Notes: generated from the letters alone by a model not told the origin. Counted from the first letter of the stretch, positions 1 to 8,774 are shown. The stretch is DNA of 30,079 bases from Lachnospiraceae bacterium (GCA_900769175.1 CAAGFP010000152.1:1-30079), one strand, 5' to 3'. Numbers and translations: made by a program.

Positions 1-31
1 ACTGGAGTTCAGACGTGTGCTCTTCCGATCT
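1..31 (+). other. Illumina TruSeq adapter remnant (assembly artefact)
   Basis: The first 31 bases, beginning ACTGGAGTTCAGACGTGTGC and ending CTCTTCCGATCT, match the 3' end of the standard Illumina TruSeq read-2 adapter. This is library sequence left on the contig end, not genome. Genomic sequence starts at about base 32. The short open frame that begins inside it is meaningless. Confidence 0.96.
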
Positions 32-37
32 AAATTA

Positions 38-94
38 TATCCACAATGGGGTTTGGATAAAATTTTTGGCCCGCATTGTGGATAGTGTGCATAA
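38..94. promoter_or_regulatory. Inverted repeat with DnaA-box-like motifs downstream of murC
   Basis: TATCCACAATG (38-48) and CATTGTGGATA (74-84) form a perfect 11-bp inverted repeat around a 25-base loop. Each arm carries an 8-of-9 match to the DnaA box TTATNCACA. A third motif, TGTGCATAA (86-94), matches the reverse complement of the box exactly and abuts the murC stop codon. It could be a DnaA-titration or regulatory site, a weak transcription end for murC, or chance. It lies next to the adapter, so a fold-back library artefact is also possible. Confidence 0.35.
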
Positions 95-1480
95 CTATTG
101 TCCGAGTAGATTTTCTCCAACTTTTACAACATCTCCGGCGCCCATAGTTATCAACAAATCGCCGGGGATACAATTTTCCAATAAAAATTTTTCGATTTCT
201 CCAAAAGAACGAAAATAGTGGCAGTCGGTTCCTTTTTCTGAGATTTTCTCCTGCAACTGCCGGGAGCTGATTCCCAGGGTATCGGTTTCGCGCGCCGCAT
301 AAATATCTGCAAGAATGACATGCTCTGCATTGGAAAGTGCATCTGCGAAATCATCCATGAAAGCCTTGGTCCTTGAGTAAGTATGAGGCTGGAACACACA
401 CCATAAATGCTGGTGCGGATATTTCGAAGCTGCCTCAAGTGTTGCTTTGATTTCGGTCGGATGGTGAGCGTAGTCATCTATGACGGTTACACCGCCGACG
501 ATTCCTTTAAGTTCGAAGCGTCTGTCTGCGCCACCGCATCCGGTAATGTCTGCACCTGCTTTCATAAGGGGAAGCCCTATAATATCCGCCATTCCCAGAG
601 CCGCAACGGAATTGGAAACGTTATGCGCTCCAACGACCGAGAGAGAAACCGGAATGCTTTCTCCGGATGGCGTATGAAGGATATAGGACGCACAGCCTTT
701 TTCGTTGTAAGTGATATCAGTAGGATAATAATCGTTCGATTCCTCCATTCCGAATGAATACACACGACAATCCAAATCATCTGTGATTTCGCAATAGTTC
801 TCAATCTCTCCGTTTATCAATAAAGCACCGTCCTTCGGAAGAAGCTTCGCAAAACGATGAAAAGAATCGCGAATTTCCGACAAATCCTTAAAAAAGTCCA
901 GATGGTCTTCTTCTATATTTAATATGATGCTGTATTTCGGATAAAAGCTTAAAAAACTGTTTGTATATTCACAGGCTTCCGTCAGGAAATAATCGGAGTG
1001 TCCGATCCGGAAATTACCGTTTATGCTTTTCAGGATTCCGCCAATGGAGAGAGTCGGGTCCGTATCGGCACCGAGTAAAATTTCCGAAAGCATGGAGGTT
1101 GTCGTTGTTTTCCCATGCGTCCCGCTGATTGCAATCGGGGAAGCATAATTCTTCATAATCTGTCCGAGAAGCTGCGCCCGGCTTAGCATGGTAATATTCA
1201 TTTCCACGCAGGCAGCATATTCCGGATTATCCGGATGGATGGCTGCGGTATATACACAGACATCAATATCTTTTGAAAGATTGCCTGCTCTCTGACCGAT
1301 ATAAATCGTTGCGCCTCTTCTTTCAAGTTCATCCGTTAAAGGGGAGCGCTGATTGTCGGAACCGCTGACTTTGAAGTTTCTTGAGAGCAGAACCTGGGCA
1401 AGCCCGCTCATACTGATGCCGCCGATCCCGATAAAATGTACGTGCACCGGATGTTCAAAATCTAAAATGTACATATTCAT
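95..1480 (-). CDS. murC: UDP-N-acetylmuramate--L-alanine ligase (MurC)
   Basis: Cytoplasmic ATP-dependent ligase that adds L-alanine to UDP-N-acetylmuramic acid, the first peptide step of peptidoglycan precursor synthesis. The 461-residue protein has the family's usual length. The N-terminal Rossmann-type domain carries HFIGIGGISMSGLA (about 15-28). The ATP-binding loop is GTHGKTTTT (120-128), and the central and C-terminal Mur ligase domains include DDYAHHPTEI. The start at 1480 has GGAG four bases upstream; a second ATG at 1474 would have ten-base spacing and is also possible. The gene is transcribed alone, away from glgC, from the promoter at 1594-1622. No strong terminator is visible before the contig end. 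Confidence 0.97.
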   Translation of the reverse strand: MNMYILDFEHPVHVHFIGIGGISMSGLAQVLLSRNFKVSGSDNQRSPLTDELERRGATIYIGQRAGNLSKDIDVCVYTAAIHPDNPEYAACVEMNITMLSRAQLLGQIMKNYASPIAISGTHGKTTTTSMLSEILLGADTDPTLSIGGILKSINGNFRIGHSDYFLTEACEYTNSFLSFYPKYSIILNIEEDHLDFFKDLSEIRDSFHRFAKLLPKDGALLINGEIENYCEITDDLDCRVYSFGMEESNDYYPTDITYNEKGCASYILHTPSGESIPVSLSVVGAHNVSNSVAALGMADIIGLPLMKAGADITGCGGADRRFELKGIVGGVTVIDDYAHHPTEIKATLEAASKYPHQHLWCVFQPHTYSRTKAFMDDFADALSNAEHVILADIYAARETDTLGISSRQLQEKISEKGTDCHYFRSFGEIEKFLLENCIPGDLLITMGAGDVVKVGENLLGQ

Positions 1481-1593
1481 TCATCTCCATTATCGTAGTA
1501 ACAACTGTTTTACAGTTGATTCCGGATTCTCAGAGTGGGATGTTTTGGCATGTATCGCCGGCGCTTACTTCATCTTCTGAGAAACTCTTCTCT

Positions 1594-1622
1594 ATTATAT
1601 GCGTTTTCGGGGAAGTTGTAAA
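1594..1622 (-). promoter_or_regulatory. Probable murC promoter
   Basis: On the minus strand TTTACA (1622-1617) and a perfect TATAAT (1599-1594) are separated by exactly 17 bases. Transcription would begin near 1587, giving a leader of about 107 bases before the murC ATG. The leader holds a perfect palindrome, AACTGT-TTT-ACAGTT (1504-1518), which could be an operator or a small hairpin. No other notable structure is seen between 1481 and 1590. Confidence 0.7.
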
Positions 1623-1654
1623 CAATCTCGCTTGCAAGATTGTTGCGCCGAGCG
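1620..1654. repeat. Dispersed intergenic repeat with hairpin, related to the 28.37-kb terminator region
   Basis: AACAATCT (1620-1627) and AGATTGTT (1636-1643) form an 8-bp inverted repeat. It is followed by GCGCCGAGCG. Bases 1624-1654 match the reverse complement of 28367-28398 at about 27 of 32 positions, including AATCTCGCTTGC and GCGCCGAGC. The hairpin overlaps the -35 of the murC promoter. It appears to be one member of a genomic repeat family. The A/T-rich stretch 1660-1860 shows nothing further that I recognise. Confidence 0.55.
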
Positions 1655-1865
1655 TAGCAGATTCTTGCATCGAGGGGAACGAGCGCCTTGATTTTAGTTG
1701 TGTGAGGCTACACGAAATTGAATTTTGTATAAAATGGGTAAAATCCAATTTGGAAAATTTTGGCAGATTCGTTAAAATTAACAAAAAATCTTGTCATATT
1801 ATGTAAAAATAGTAAAAAATGCTAGAAAAAACTTTGCAAAATCGAAATAATAATGATATTTTTGG

Positions 1866-1894
1866 TTCAAATTTTACAAATCCCGTGATATAAT
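1866..1894 (+). promoter_or_regulatory. Probable glgCD promoter (extended -10)
   Basis: TTCAAA (1866-1871) and TATAAT (1889-1894) are separated by 17 bases. A TG dinucleotide one base before the -10 (1886-1887) makes an extended -10 element. The expected start site is about 1901, eight bases before the leader hairpin, leaving a 5' leader of about 137 bases. Confidence 0.7.
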
Positions 1895-1908
1895 GAGTTA
1901 TGTTGTAG

Positions 1909-1948
1909 GACAGATTCCTGTCTGTGGGGTTATCAGACGGAACCTGTC
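1909..1948 (+). ncRNA. Structured hairpin at the 5' end of the glgCD leader
   Basis: GACAG-A-TTCC-T-GTCTG (1909-1924) pairs with CAGAC-GGAA-C-CTGTC (1934-1948) around the loop TGGGGTTAT. This gives 14 base pairs with one A/C mismatch and one bulged T. It is not followed by a T run, so it is not a terminator. Being almost at the predicted transcript 5' end, it could protect the mRNA or bind a regulator. I do not recognise it as a known riboswitch. Confidence 0.5.
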
Positions 1949-2037
1949 AGGGGGACAAGAAACGGGCATATGGGGGCTTCGTTCTTGAAAATGATTTCGG
2001 CAACGGAATTAAAAAAATGAAAACAAGAGGTGGAAAC

Positions 2038-3309
2038 ATGATCAAGAAGGAAATGATTGCCATGCTCCTTGCCGGCGGACAGGGAAGCCGTCTCGGCGTT
2101 CTTACGGCAAAGGTAGCAAAACCTGCAGTTTCTTTCGGAGGAAAGTATCGTATTATTGACTTCCCTTTAAGTAACTGCATCAATTCCGGTGTGGATACGG
2201 TTGGCGTTCTTACACAGTATCAGCCTTTGAGACTGAATACCCACATCGGCATCGGTATTCCCTGGGATTTGGACAGAAATATCGGAGGTGTTACAGTACT
2301 GCCGCCGTACGAAAAGAGCAGCAACAGTGAATGGTATACCGGAACTGCGAATGCGATTTACCAGAATATTGATTACATGGAAAGCTTTAATCCTGACTAT
2401 GTATTAATTTTATCCGGGGATCACATTTATAAAATGGACTATGAAGTGATGCTTGACTTCCATAAAAAGAACGGCGCAGAAGTTACGATTGCAGCAATGC
2501 CGGTTCCTTTGGAAGAAGCAAAACGATTCGGTATTGTAATTACCGATGAAAACAGAAAGATTCAGGATTTCGAAGAGAAACCCGCAAATCCGAGAAGCAA
2601 CCTTGCTTCCATGGGTATTTACATCTTTAACTGGAAGACTTTAAAGGAAGCGTTGCTTGCGAAAGCGGATCAGCCGAATCTTGACTTCGGTAAACACATT
2701 ATCCCTTATTGCCATGAAAAGGGCGCTCCGCTCTATGCTTATGAATATAACGGATATTGGAAAGATGTCGGAACACTTCATTCTTACTGGGAAGCAAACA
2801 TGGAATTAATCGATATTGTTCCCGTATTCAATTTATACGAGGAATATTGGAAGATTTATACGAAATCGGATGCTTTGCCGCCTCAGTATTTATCGGAGAA
2901 CAGTGTCATTGAAAAGTGCCTGATTGGAGAAGGAGCCGTAGTATACGGCAAGGTTTACAATTCTATCATTGGTTGTGGGGTTACCATTGAAGAAGGAGCC
3001 GTAGTTCGAGATTCCATTATCATGAATGAAACGGTAATCGGAAAGAATTGTGAAATTTATAAAGGTATTATAGCAGAAAACGTAGAAATCGGTGACGGAG
3101 TAAAACTTGGTGTCGGAGAAGAAGCTGAGAATGAAACAGATCCTCATATTTATAACCATGGCCTTGTTACGGTTGGTGAAAAGTCCGTTATTCCGGCAGG
3201 GGTTAGTGTAGGAAAGAACTCTGTCGTTGCCGGTATTACTACCGTGGAAGATTATCCGAATCATTATCTTGGCAGTGGAAAAACTTTAATTAAGGCAGGT
3301 GATGAATAA
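2038..3309 (+). CDS. glgC: Glucose-1-phosphate adenylyltransferase, catalytic subunit (GlgC)
   Basis: Makes ADP-glucose from ATP and glucose-1-phosphate, the committed step of bacterial glycogen synthesis. The nucleotidyltransferase signature MLLAGGQGSRLGVLT lies near the N-terminus, followed by GKYRIIDFPLSNCINSG and the sugar-phosphate region GTANAIYQN and LSGDHIYKMDY. The C-terminal third is a left-handed beta-helix of hexapeptide repeats (IGEGAVVYGKVYNSIIG). I chose the ATG at 2038 (423 residues) because AAGAGGTGG lies just upstream; the open frame extends upstream to 1924 but that part is not family-like. The stop overlaps the glgD ATG by one base (taATG), so the two are translationally coupled and presumably form a GlgC-GlgD heteromer. 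Confidence 0.96.
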   Translation: MIKKEMIAMLLAGGQGSRLGVLTAKVAKPAVSFGGKYRIIDFPLSNCINSGVDTVGVLTQYQPLRLNTHIGIGIPWDLDRNIGGVTVLPPYEKSSNSEWYTGTANAIYQNIDYMESFNPDYVLILSGDHIYKMDYEVMLDFHKKNGAEVTIAAMPVPLEEAKRFGIVITDENRKIQDFEEKPANPRSNLASMGIYIFNWKTLKEALLAKADQPNLDFGKHIIPYCHEKGAPLYAYEYNGYWKDVGTLHSYWEANMELIDIVPVFNLYEEYWKIYTKSDALPPQYLSENSVIEKCLIGEGAVVYGKVYNSIIGCGVTIEEGAVVRDSIIMNETVIGKNCEIYKGIIAENVEIGDGVKLGVGEEAENETDPHIYNHGLVTVGEKSVIPAGVSVGKNSVVAGITTVEDYPNHYLGSGKTLIKAGDE

Positions 3310-4427
3310 TGAGAGCATTGGGAATTATTTTAGCCGGCGGTCATAATCATAGAATGAGAGAACTTTCGAATAAAAGAGCCATCTCCGCTATGCCTATCGC
3401 GGGCAGTTACAGAAGTATTGATTTCGCATTAAGCAGTATGACCAATTCTCATATTCAGAAGGTTGCTGTGCTGACTCAGTACAATGCAAGAAGCTTGAAT
3501 GAACATTTAAGCTCCTCGAAATGGTGGGATTTCGGACGTAAGCAGGGCGGTCTTTATGTGTTCACTCCTGTGGTTACGGCTGATAACAGCAACTGGTACA
3601 GAGGTACTGCAGATGCGATTTACCAGAATCTTGATTTCTTAAAGAACAGCCATGAGCCGTATGTTGTAATTGCATCCGGCGACTGCGTATACAAGATGGA
3701 TTTCAACAAGGTTTTGGAATATCATATTGATAAGAAAGCGGATATTACCGTCGTTTGCAAGGATATGCCTGAAAACGTGAATGTAGACCGTTATGGTGTA
3801 ATCCGAATGAATGAAGAAAGCCGCATTGAGGAATTCGAAGAAAAACCCATGGTTGCCAAGACCAATACCATTTCCTGCGGTATTTACGTAATTCGCCGCC
3901 GTCTTCTGATTGAACTGATTGAAAGAGCCAACGAAGAAGGCAGATATGATTTCGTTGAAGATGTTCTGATTCGTTACAGGGGAATGAAGAGAATTTTCGG
4001 ATACAAATTAAAGAATTACTGGAAGAACATTGCTTCTGTTGAAGATTATTATGAAACAAACATGGATTTCTTAAAGAAGGATGTAAGAAATTATTTCTTC
4101 CGCGAATATCCGGATGTTTATTCCAAGATTGATGATCTTCCTCCTGCGAAATACAACGTTGGTGCTGTTGTAAAGAACAGCCTGATTTCAAGCGGAAGTA
4201 TTATCAACGGAACAGTAGAAAATTCCATTATTTTCAAGAAGGTATTTGTCGGTAATAATTGTCATATTAAGAATTCCATCATTCTGAATGATGTTTATAT
4301 CGGAGATAATACCTATATTGAGAACTGCATCGTGGAAAGCCGCGATACCATCCGTGCAAATTCAAAATATGTAGGGGATGGAGAAATTAAAGTATTGATT
4401 GAAAAGAATGAAAGATACGAAGTTTAG
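3309..4427 (+). CDS. glgD: Glucose-1-phosphate adenylyltransferase, GlgD regulatory-type subunit
   Basis: A 372-residue paralogue of GlgC, typical of the Firmicutes GlgD subunit that partners GlgC and raises its activity. The nucleotide-binding loop is degenerate: LAGGHNHRMRELSNKRA in place of the GGxGxRL signature, as expected for a non-catalytic or weakly catalytic subunit. It retains GSYRSIDFALSSMTNS, GTADAIYQN and ASGDCVYKMDF, and ends in a beta-helix (NSIIFKKVFVGNNCHIKNSI). Transcription of the pair should end at the hairpin at 4477-4507. Confidence 0.95.
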   Translation: MRALGIILAGGHNHRMRELSNKRAISAMPIAGSYRSIDFALSSMTNSHIQKVAVLTQYNARSLNEHLSSSKWWDFGRKQGGLYVFTPVVTADNSNWYRGTADAIYQNLDFLKNSHEPYVVIASGDCVYKMDFNKVLEYHIDKKADITVVCKDMPENVNVDRYGVIRMNEESRIEEFEEKPMVAKTNTISCGIYVIRRRLLIELIERANEEGRYDFVEDVLIRYRGMKRIFGYKLKNYWKNIASVEDYYETNMDFLKKDVRNYFFREYPDVYSKIDDLPPAKYNVGAVVKNSLISSGSIINGTVENSIIFKKVFVGNNCHIKNSIILNDVYIGDNTYIENCIVESRDTIRANSKYVGDGEIKVLIEKNERYEV

Positions 4428-4476
4428 TCTTCGTCTTTCGGATATGTAAAAGGGGTTATAATAATTGTTCAATTTA

Positions 4477-4507
4477 CAGGCTGTCGGCGTGCCGGCAGCC
4501 TGATTTT
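4477..4507 (+). terminator. Rho-independent terminator after glgD
   Basis: CAGGCTGTCGG (4477-4487) pairs with CCGGCAGCCTG (4492-4502) over 11 bp with one G-T wobble and a CGTG tetraloop, followed by ATTTT. This closes the glgCD operon. No convincing promoter was found between here and pth. Confidence 0.85.
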
Positions 4508-4582
4508 GAGTGTTATCCTTTAAAAGTATGGGGAACAAACATTTTTCGTTTCTTTTAACAAATTTTGGAATCGGAGGCAGAA

Positions 4583-5167
4583 ATGTATATCATTGCAGGT
4601 CTCGGGAACCCGGGAAAAGAATATATTAATACAAGACACAATGTCGGTTTTTCCGTCATAGACATGATTTCGGATAAATATAACATTCCGGTGATTGAAA
4701 AGAAGATGAAGGCGTTGATTGGAAAAGGAATGATAAACGGACAGAAGGTTTTGCTGGTAAAACCTCAGACCTATATGAATTTAAGTGGTGAAAGCCTTCG
4801 GGAAATTGTTGATTATTATAAAATAGACATCGGGAGTGAAGTGATTGTCATATATGATGATATTGCACTTCCCGTAGGTTCTTTGCGTATCCGTCCCAAG
4901 GGCAGTGCCGGAGGACATAACGGAATCAAAAATATTATTCTTCATCTTCATTCCGAAAACTTTCTGCGTGTCCGTGTCGGTGTAGGCGAAAAACCACCGA
5001 AAATGGATTTGGCCGATTATGTGTTAGGACATTTTTCTCCGGATGAAGGGAAGGCAGAAAAAGAAGCTTTTGAACGTGCTGTTGCTGCAGTATCGATGTT
5101 AATTGACGATAAATTAGAGGAAGCGATGAATCAATATAACCGTAAAATAAAGAACGAAACAAATTGA
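4583..5167 (+). CDS. pth: Peptidyl-tRNA hydrolase
   Basis: Cytoplasmic esterase that releases tRNA from peptidyl-tRNA dropped by stalled ribosomes. The 194-residue protein matches the family length. It begins MYIIAGLGNPGKEYINTRHN, with the catalytic histidine at 19. It continues with KPQTYMNLSGES, VIYDDIALPVGSLRIRPKGSAGGHNGIKNI and RVGVGEKP, the conserved substrate-binding segments. I start at ATG 4583 because GGAGG (4573-4577) lies five bases upstream; the frame is open from a TTG at 4565 but lacks support. mfd follows 25 bases later, a pairing common in Firmicutes, so both are probably on one transcript. Confidence 0.97.
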   Translation: MYIIAGLGNPGKEYINTRHNVGFSVIDMISDKYNIPVIEKKMKALIGKGMINGQKVLLVKPQTYMNLSGESLREIVDYYKIDIGSEVIVIYDDIALPVGSLRIRPKGSAGGHNGIKNIILHLHSENFLRVRVGVGEKPPKMDLADYVLGHFSPDEGKAEKEAFERAVAAVSMLIDDKLEEAMNQYNRKIKNETN

Positions 5168-5192
5168 TGCACAATTTTTTTAAGGAGCAGTC

Positions 5193-8100
5193 ATGCAGGT
5201 TTTATTTTCTCCCCTTATGGAACTTGAGGAATTCAAGGAGGCAAAGAAAGCACGGGAGTCTTCCAAAGACCCAATTGCGATTTCGGGCTGTACGCAGGAT
5301 GCTAAACTACATGTTTTTTCTGCGCTGAGCCAAAACTGTGAGATAAGAATCATCATTACACACAGTGAAATTGCAGCAAGGGAAATATTGGACAATATTC
5401 GCTTCTATGACCGAAGTGCCATGTATTTCCCGGCAAAAGATATAATATTTTATCAGGCAGATATTTTTGGAAACCGGATTACAGCTGAGCGTATGAAGGT
5501 TTTCAAAGGAATTTTAGAAAATAACATAACTACGATTGTAACCACGATAGATGCTTTTATGGCACCGATTGTTCCGGTACAGGTTTTGAAATCTTTTGTA
5601 CTTGAAATCAAAAAAGGTGCTTTTTTTGATGAACAAAAAATTGCGAAAAAACTGGTCCGGATGGGATATCAGAATGTCGGACTGGTTACCGAGCCCGGAC
5701 AGTTTTCCGTTCGCGGCGGGATTATGGATATCTATGATTTGACGAAAGAGAATCCTGTCCGAATTGAATTGTGGGGCGATGAGGTGGAATCCATCCGCTC
5801 TTTTGATGTATTAAGCCAGCGCTCAATCGAAAAACTGGGATTCGTTTCTCTTTATCCTGCCACGGAAATGGTGATGGATGAAGACGATCTGTTTGAAGGT
5901 CTTAAAAACATAGAAAAAGAAGCAGAAGAAATCTCGGGAAAACTTAGGAAACAGTTTCGGACGGAAGAAGCACACCGGATTACCGCCACGGTCAGAAATT
6001 TAAGGGAGCAGGTCGAAGAGTTCGAGGTGTATTCGAATTTAGAAAGCTATATCAGGTATTTCTATCCGAGCGCGGGAAGACTGAGCGATTTATTCTATGA
6101 TAAATCGGTGTCCATCCTACTCGATGAACCCTTAAAGGTCGACTCGCACGGGAATGCCGTGGAAGCAGAATTTCGTGATTCGATGATTCACAGATCGGAA
6201 AAAGGATATGTGCTTCCGGGACAGATGGATTTATTATTCAGTTTAAAGGAAACTTATGCAGATTTGCTGCATTTTCCGATTACGGCAATGTCGGTACTGG
6301 ATGTTACGAAAAGTATTTTGCCGATAAAAAAGCGGTTTTCGTTTCAAACCTTCGGCGTTTCTTCCTACAATGGCAGTGTTCCGGAACTGATGCGCGATTT
6401 GAAACGTTTTCGGAAAAACGGTTACCGCGTTTTGCTTTTATCCGGTTCCAAAACCAGGGCAAAACGAATTGCAGAGGATATTACAAGGGAAGGCGTCAGT
6501 GCATTTTATAGTGAAAATATGCAGCGCGACCTGGAACCCGGGCAGATTATGGTCAGCTTCGGTCATGTCGGACAGGGCTTTGAATATCCGCTTCTTCAAT
6601 TTGTCGTGTTGACGGATACCGATATTTTCGGAAAGGAAAAAAAGAGCAAAGCAAAGAAAAAGAAATATAACGGAGCCGGCATCAGCAGTTTGTCCGAGTT
6701 AAAGCCCGGAGATTATGTGGTTCATGAAAACTACGGCGTCGGAATTTATCGTGGCATCGAAAAGGTCACGGTAGATCACATTACCAAAGATTATATGAAA
6801 ATTTCCTATGCCGGCGATTCGGTTTTATATGTTCTTGCGACCAATTTCGACCAGATTCAAAAATATGCTTCCTCGGAAGGGAAAAAGCCGAGAATCAATA
6901 AGCTCGGAACGCAGGAATGGAACAAAACGAAGTCCCGTGTCAGGGAAAGTGTGGCAGGTGTTGCGAAAGAACTGGTCGAGTTATATGCCGAAAGGCAGAA
7001 CACGAAGGCGTATCAGTATCCGCCTGACACGCCATGGCAGAAAGAATTCGAGGAACTGTTCCCCTATGAAGAAACCGAAGACCAACTTGCTGCGATTGAA
7101 GCCACAAAGGCGGATATGGAAAGCGATAAAATTATGGAACGTCTCATTTGCGGAGACGTCGGATACGGGAAAACAGAAATTGCAATCCGCGCGGCATTTA
7201 AGGCGGTCATGGAAGGCCGTCAGGTCATCTACCTTGTTCCGACCACGATTCTGGCACAACAGCATTACAACACCTTTGTTCAGAGAATGAAGGATTATCC
7301 GGTTAAGATTGAACTTTTGTGCCGCTTCCGCTCGAATGCGGAACAGAAAAAAACAGTTGACAGACTCAAAAAGGGACTCGTGGATATTGTAATTGCAACG
7401 CACCGGGTATTGTCCAAAGATGTCGAGACGAAGAATTTAGGGCTGCTCATCATTGACGAAGAACAGCGTTTCGGAGTAGCGCATAAAGAAAAAATCAAAA
7501 AAATGCGTAAAGATGTGGATGTATTAACCCTATCCGCAACGCCGATTCCGAGAACCCTTCATATGAGTCTGGTCGGAATCCGTGATATGTCGCTTTTGGA
7601 AGAACCGCCTCAGGACAGAATGCCGATTCAGACCTTCGTCATGGAATACAATGAAGAAACCGTGCGTGAAGCAATCGTGCGGGAAATAAACCGCGGCGGG
7701 CAGGTATATTTCGTGTATAACCGTGTGGCTGAAATCGCGGATGTGGCAGCCTCTGTCCAAAGCCTCGTTCCGGAGGCAAGAGTGGATTTCGCCCACGGCC
7801 AGATGAGTGAGACCCAGCTCGAAGACATCATGTATGAATTCATGAATGGAGAAATTGACGTTTTGGTTTCCACCACCATTATTGAAACCGGACTCGATAT
7901 TTCCAATGTAAATACGATCATTATTGCCGATTCCGACCGGCTGGGACTGGCACAGCTTTACCAGCTTCGCGGAAGAGTCGGAAGAAGCAATAGGATTGCG
8001 TATGCCTTCCTTATGTACAGAAAGGATAAAATCATTTCCGAGGTAGCGGAAAAGCGCCTTCAGGCAATTCGGGAATTTACCGATTTGGGAAGCGGATTTA

Positions 8101-8717
8101 AAATCAGTATGCGGGATTTGGAAATCCGCGGCGCCGGAAATTTGCTCGGCATGAAACAGTCCGGTCATATGGAGGCGGTCGGCTATGAACTATATTGTAA
8201 AATGCTCAATGACGCCGTCGGTAAATTAAAGGGAAAAGTGATTGAGGAAACGCCGGAGCCGGAAATCAATCTGGATGTGGATGCTTATCTTCCGGCAGAA
8301 TACATCGTCAATGAAGTTCAAAAACTGGATATGTATACCAAAATCGCATCCATTGAGGGCAAAAATGATTACGAGGAAATGCGAGAGGAACTGCTCGATC
8401 GTTTTGGCAATATTCCGCGCTGTGCCGATTACCTTCTTCGTATTTCGCTCATTAAGGCGAAAGCACGGAAACTTTATATTACCGAAATCAAAGGGAAGGC
8501 AGGGAAACTTACGGTTATCATGCTTCCCACCGCACCGGTTAAAACCGAAAAACTAACCGGTTTTATGCAAGAATACGGGAAACAAATCCGGTTTTTGAGC
8601 GGGAAAGAGACCGGGTTTGAATTGAAATTTGAGACCTATGACCTGGTGGAAAAAGACGCAGAGGTATTATTAAAGAAAACGGAGCAGTTTTTGATTGATA
8701 TGGAAATTTTATTCTAA
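5193..8717 (+). CDS. mfd: Transcription-repair coupling factor (Mfd)
   Basis: A large ATP-driven DNA translocase that pushes stalled RNA polymerase off DNA and recruits UvrA to the lesion. The 1174-residue length is full. The N-terminal UvrB-like region is followed by a CarD-like RNA-polymerase interaction domain at about 500-560 (ELKPGDYVVHENYGVGIYRG). The RecG-like helicase follows, with Walker A GDVGYGKT (654-661), Walker B DEEQRFG (755-761), SATPIPRTLHMSL and QLRGRVGRSNR. The C-terminal regulatory domain includes YLPAEYIVNEVQKLDMY. AAGGAG lies six bases before the ATG. It follows pth closely, and the next gene has its own promoter. Confidence 0.97.
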   Translation: MQVLFSPLMELEEFKEAKKARESSKDPIAISGCTQDAKLHVFSALSQNCEIRIIITHSEIAAREILDNIRFYDRSAMYFPAKDIIFYQADIFGNRITAERMKVFKGILENNITTIVTTIDAFMAPIVPVQVLKSFVLEIKKGAFFDEQKIAKKLVRMGYQNVGLVTEPGQFSVRGGIMDIYDLTKENPVRIELWGDEVESIRSFDVLSQRSIEKLGFVSLYPATEMVMDEDDLFEGLKNIEKEAEEISGKLRKQFRTEEAHRITATVRNLREQVEEFEVYSNLESYIRYFYPSAGRLSDLFYDKSVSILLDEPLKVDSHGNAVEAEFRDSMIHRSEKGYVLPGQMDLLFSLKETYADLLHFPITAMSVLDVTKSILPIKKRFSFQTFGVSSYNGSVPELMRDLKRFRKNGYRVLLLSGSKTRAKRIAEDITREGVSAFYSENMQRDLEPGQIMVSFGHVGQGFEYPLLQFVVLTDTDIFGKEKKSKAKKKKYNGAGISSLSELKPGDYVVHENYGVGIYRGIEKVTVDHITKDYMKISYAGDSVLYVLATNFDQIQKYASSEGKKPRINKLGTQEWNKTKSRVRESVAGVAKELVELYAERQNTKAYQYPPDTPWQKEFEELFPYEETEDQLAAIEATKADMESDKIMERLICGDVGYGKTEIAIRAAFKAVMEGRQVIYLVPTTILAQQHYNTFVQRMKDYPVKIELLCRFRSNAEQKKTVDRLKKGLVDIVIATHRVLSKDVETKNLGLLIIDEEQRFGVAHKEKIKKMRKDVDVLTLSATPIPRTLHMSLVGIRDMSLLEEPPQDRMPIQTFVMEYNEETVREAIVREINRGGQVYFVYNRVAEIADVAASVQSLVPEARVDFAHGQMSETQLEDIMYEFMNGEIDVLVSTTIIETGLDISNVNTIIIADSDRLGLAQLYQLRGRVGRSNRIAYAFLMYRKDKIISEVAEKRLQAIREFTDLGSGFKISMRDLEIRGAGNLLGMKQSGHMEAVGYELYCKMLNDAVGKLKGKVIEETPEPEINLDVDAYLPAEYIVNEVQKLDMYTKIASIEGKNDYEEMREELLDRFGNIPRCADYLLRISLIKAKARKLYITEIKGKAGKLTVIMLPTAPVKTEKLTGFMQEYGKQIRFLSGKETGFELKFETYDLVEKDAEVLLKKTEQFLIDMEILF

Positions 8718-8745
8718 AAGAAACATTTTATTCGGAAAGAAATAT

Positions 8746-8774
8746 TTGTCAATTGAAATAATGTGCGCTATAAT
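8746..8774 (+). promoter_or_regulatory. Near-consensus promoter for the asnS operon
   Basis: TTGTCA (8746-8751) and TATAAT (8769-8774) are separated by exactly 17 bases, with one mismatch from sigma-A consensus. The start site would be near 8781, giving a leader of only about 58 bases before asnS. That is too short for a T-box. The promoter should drive asnS, asnA, lspA and the amidohydrolase. Confidence 0.82.

Noticed and set aside
1516..1806. Small gene in the murC-glgC gap
   Set aside because: It has no ribosome site, a low-quality sequence, and covers the murC promoter and the dispersed repeat.
1924..2037. Longer N-terminus for GlgC from the upstream TTG
   Set aside because: It covers the leader hairpin, is unlike the family, and the ATG at 2038 has a clear ribosome site and the conserved N-terminus.
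6981..7403. Open frames opposite mfd, including the 7530-8168 frame
   Set aside because: They are antisense shadows of a well-conserved gene and show no family-like features.
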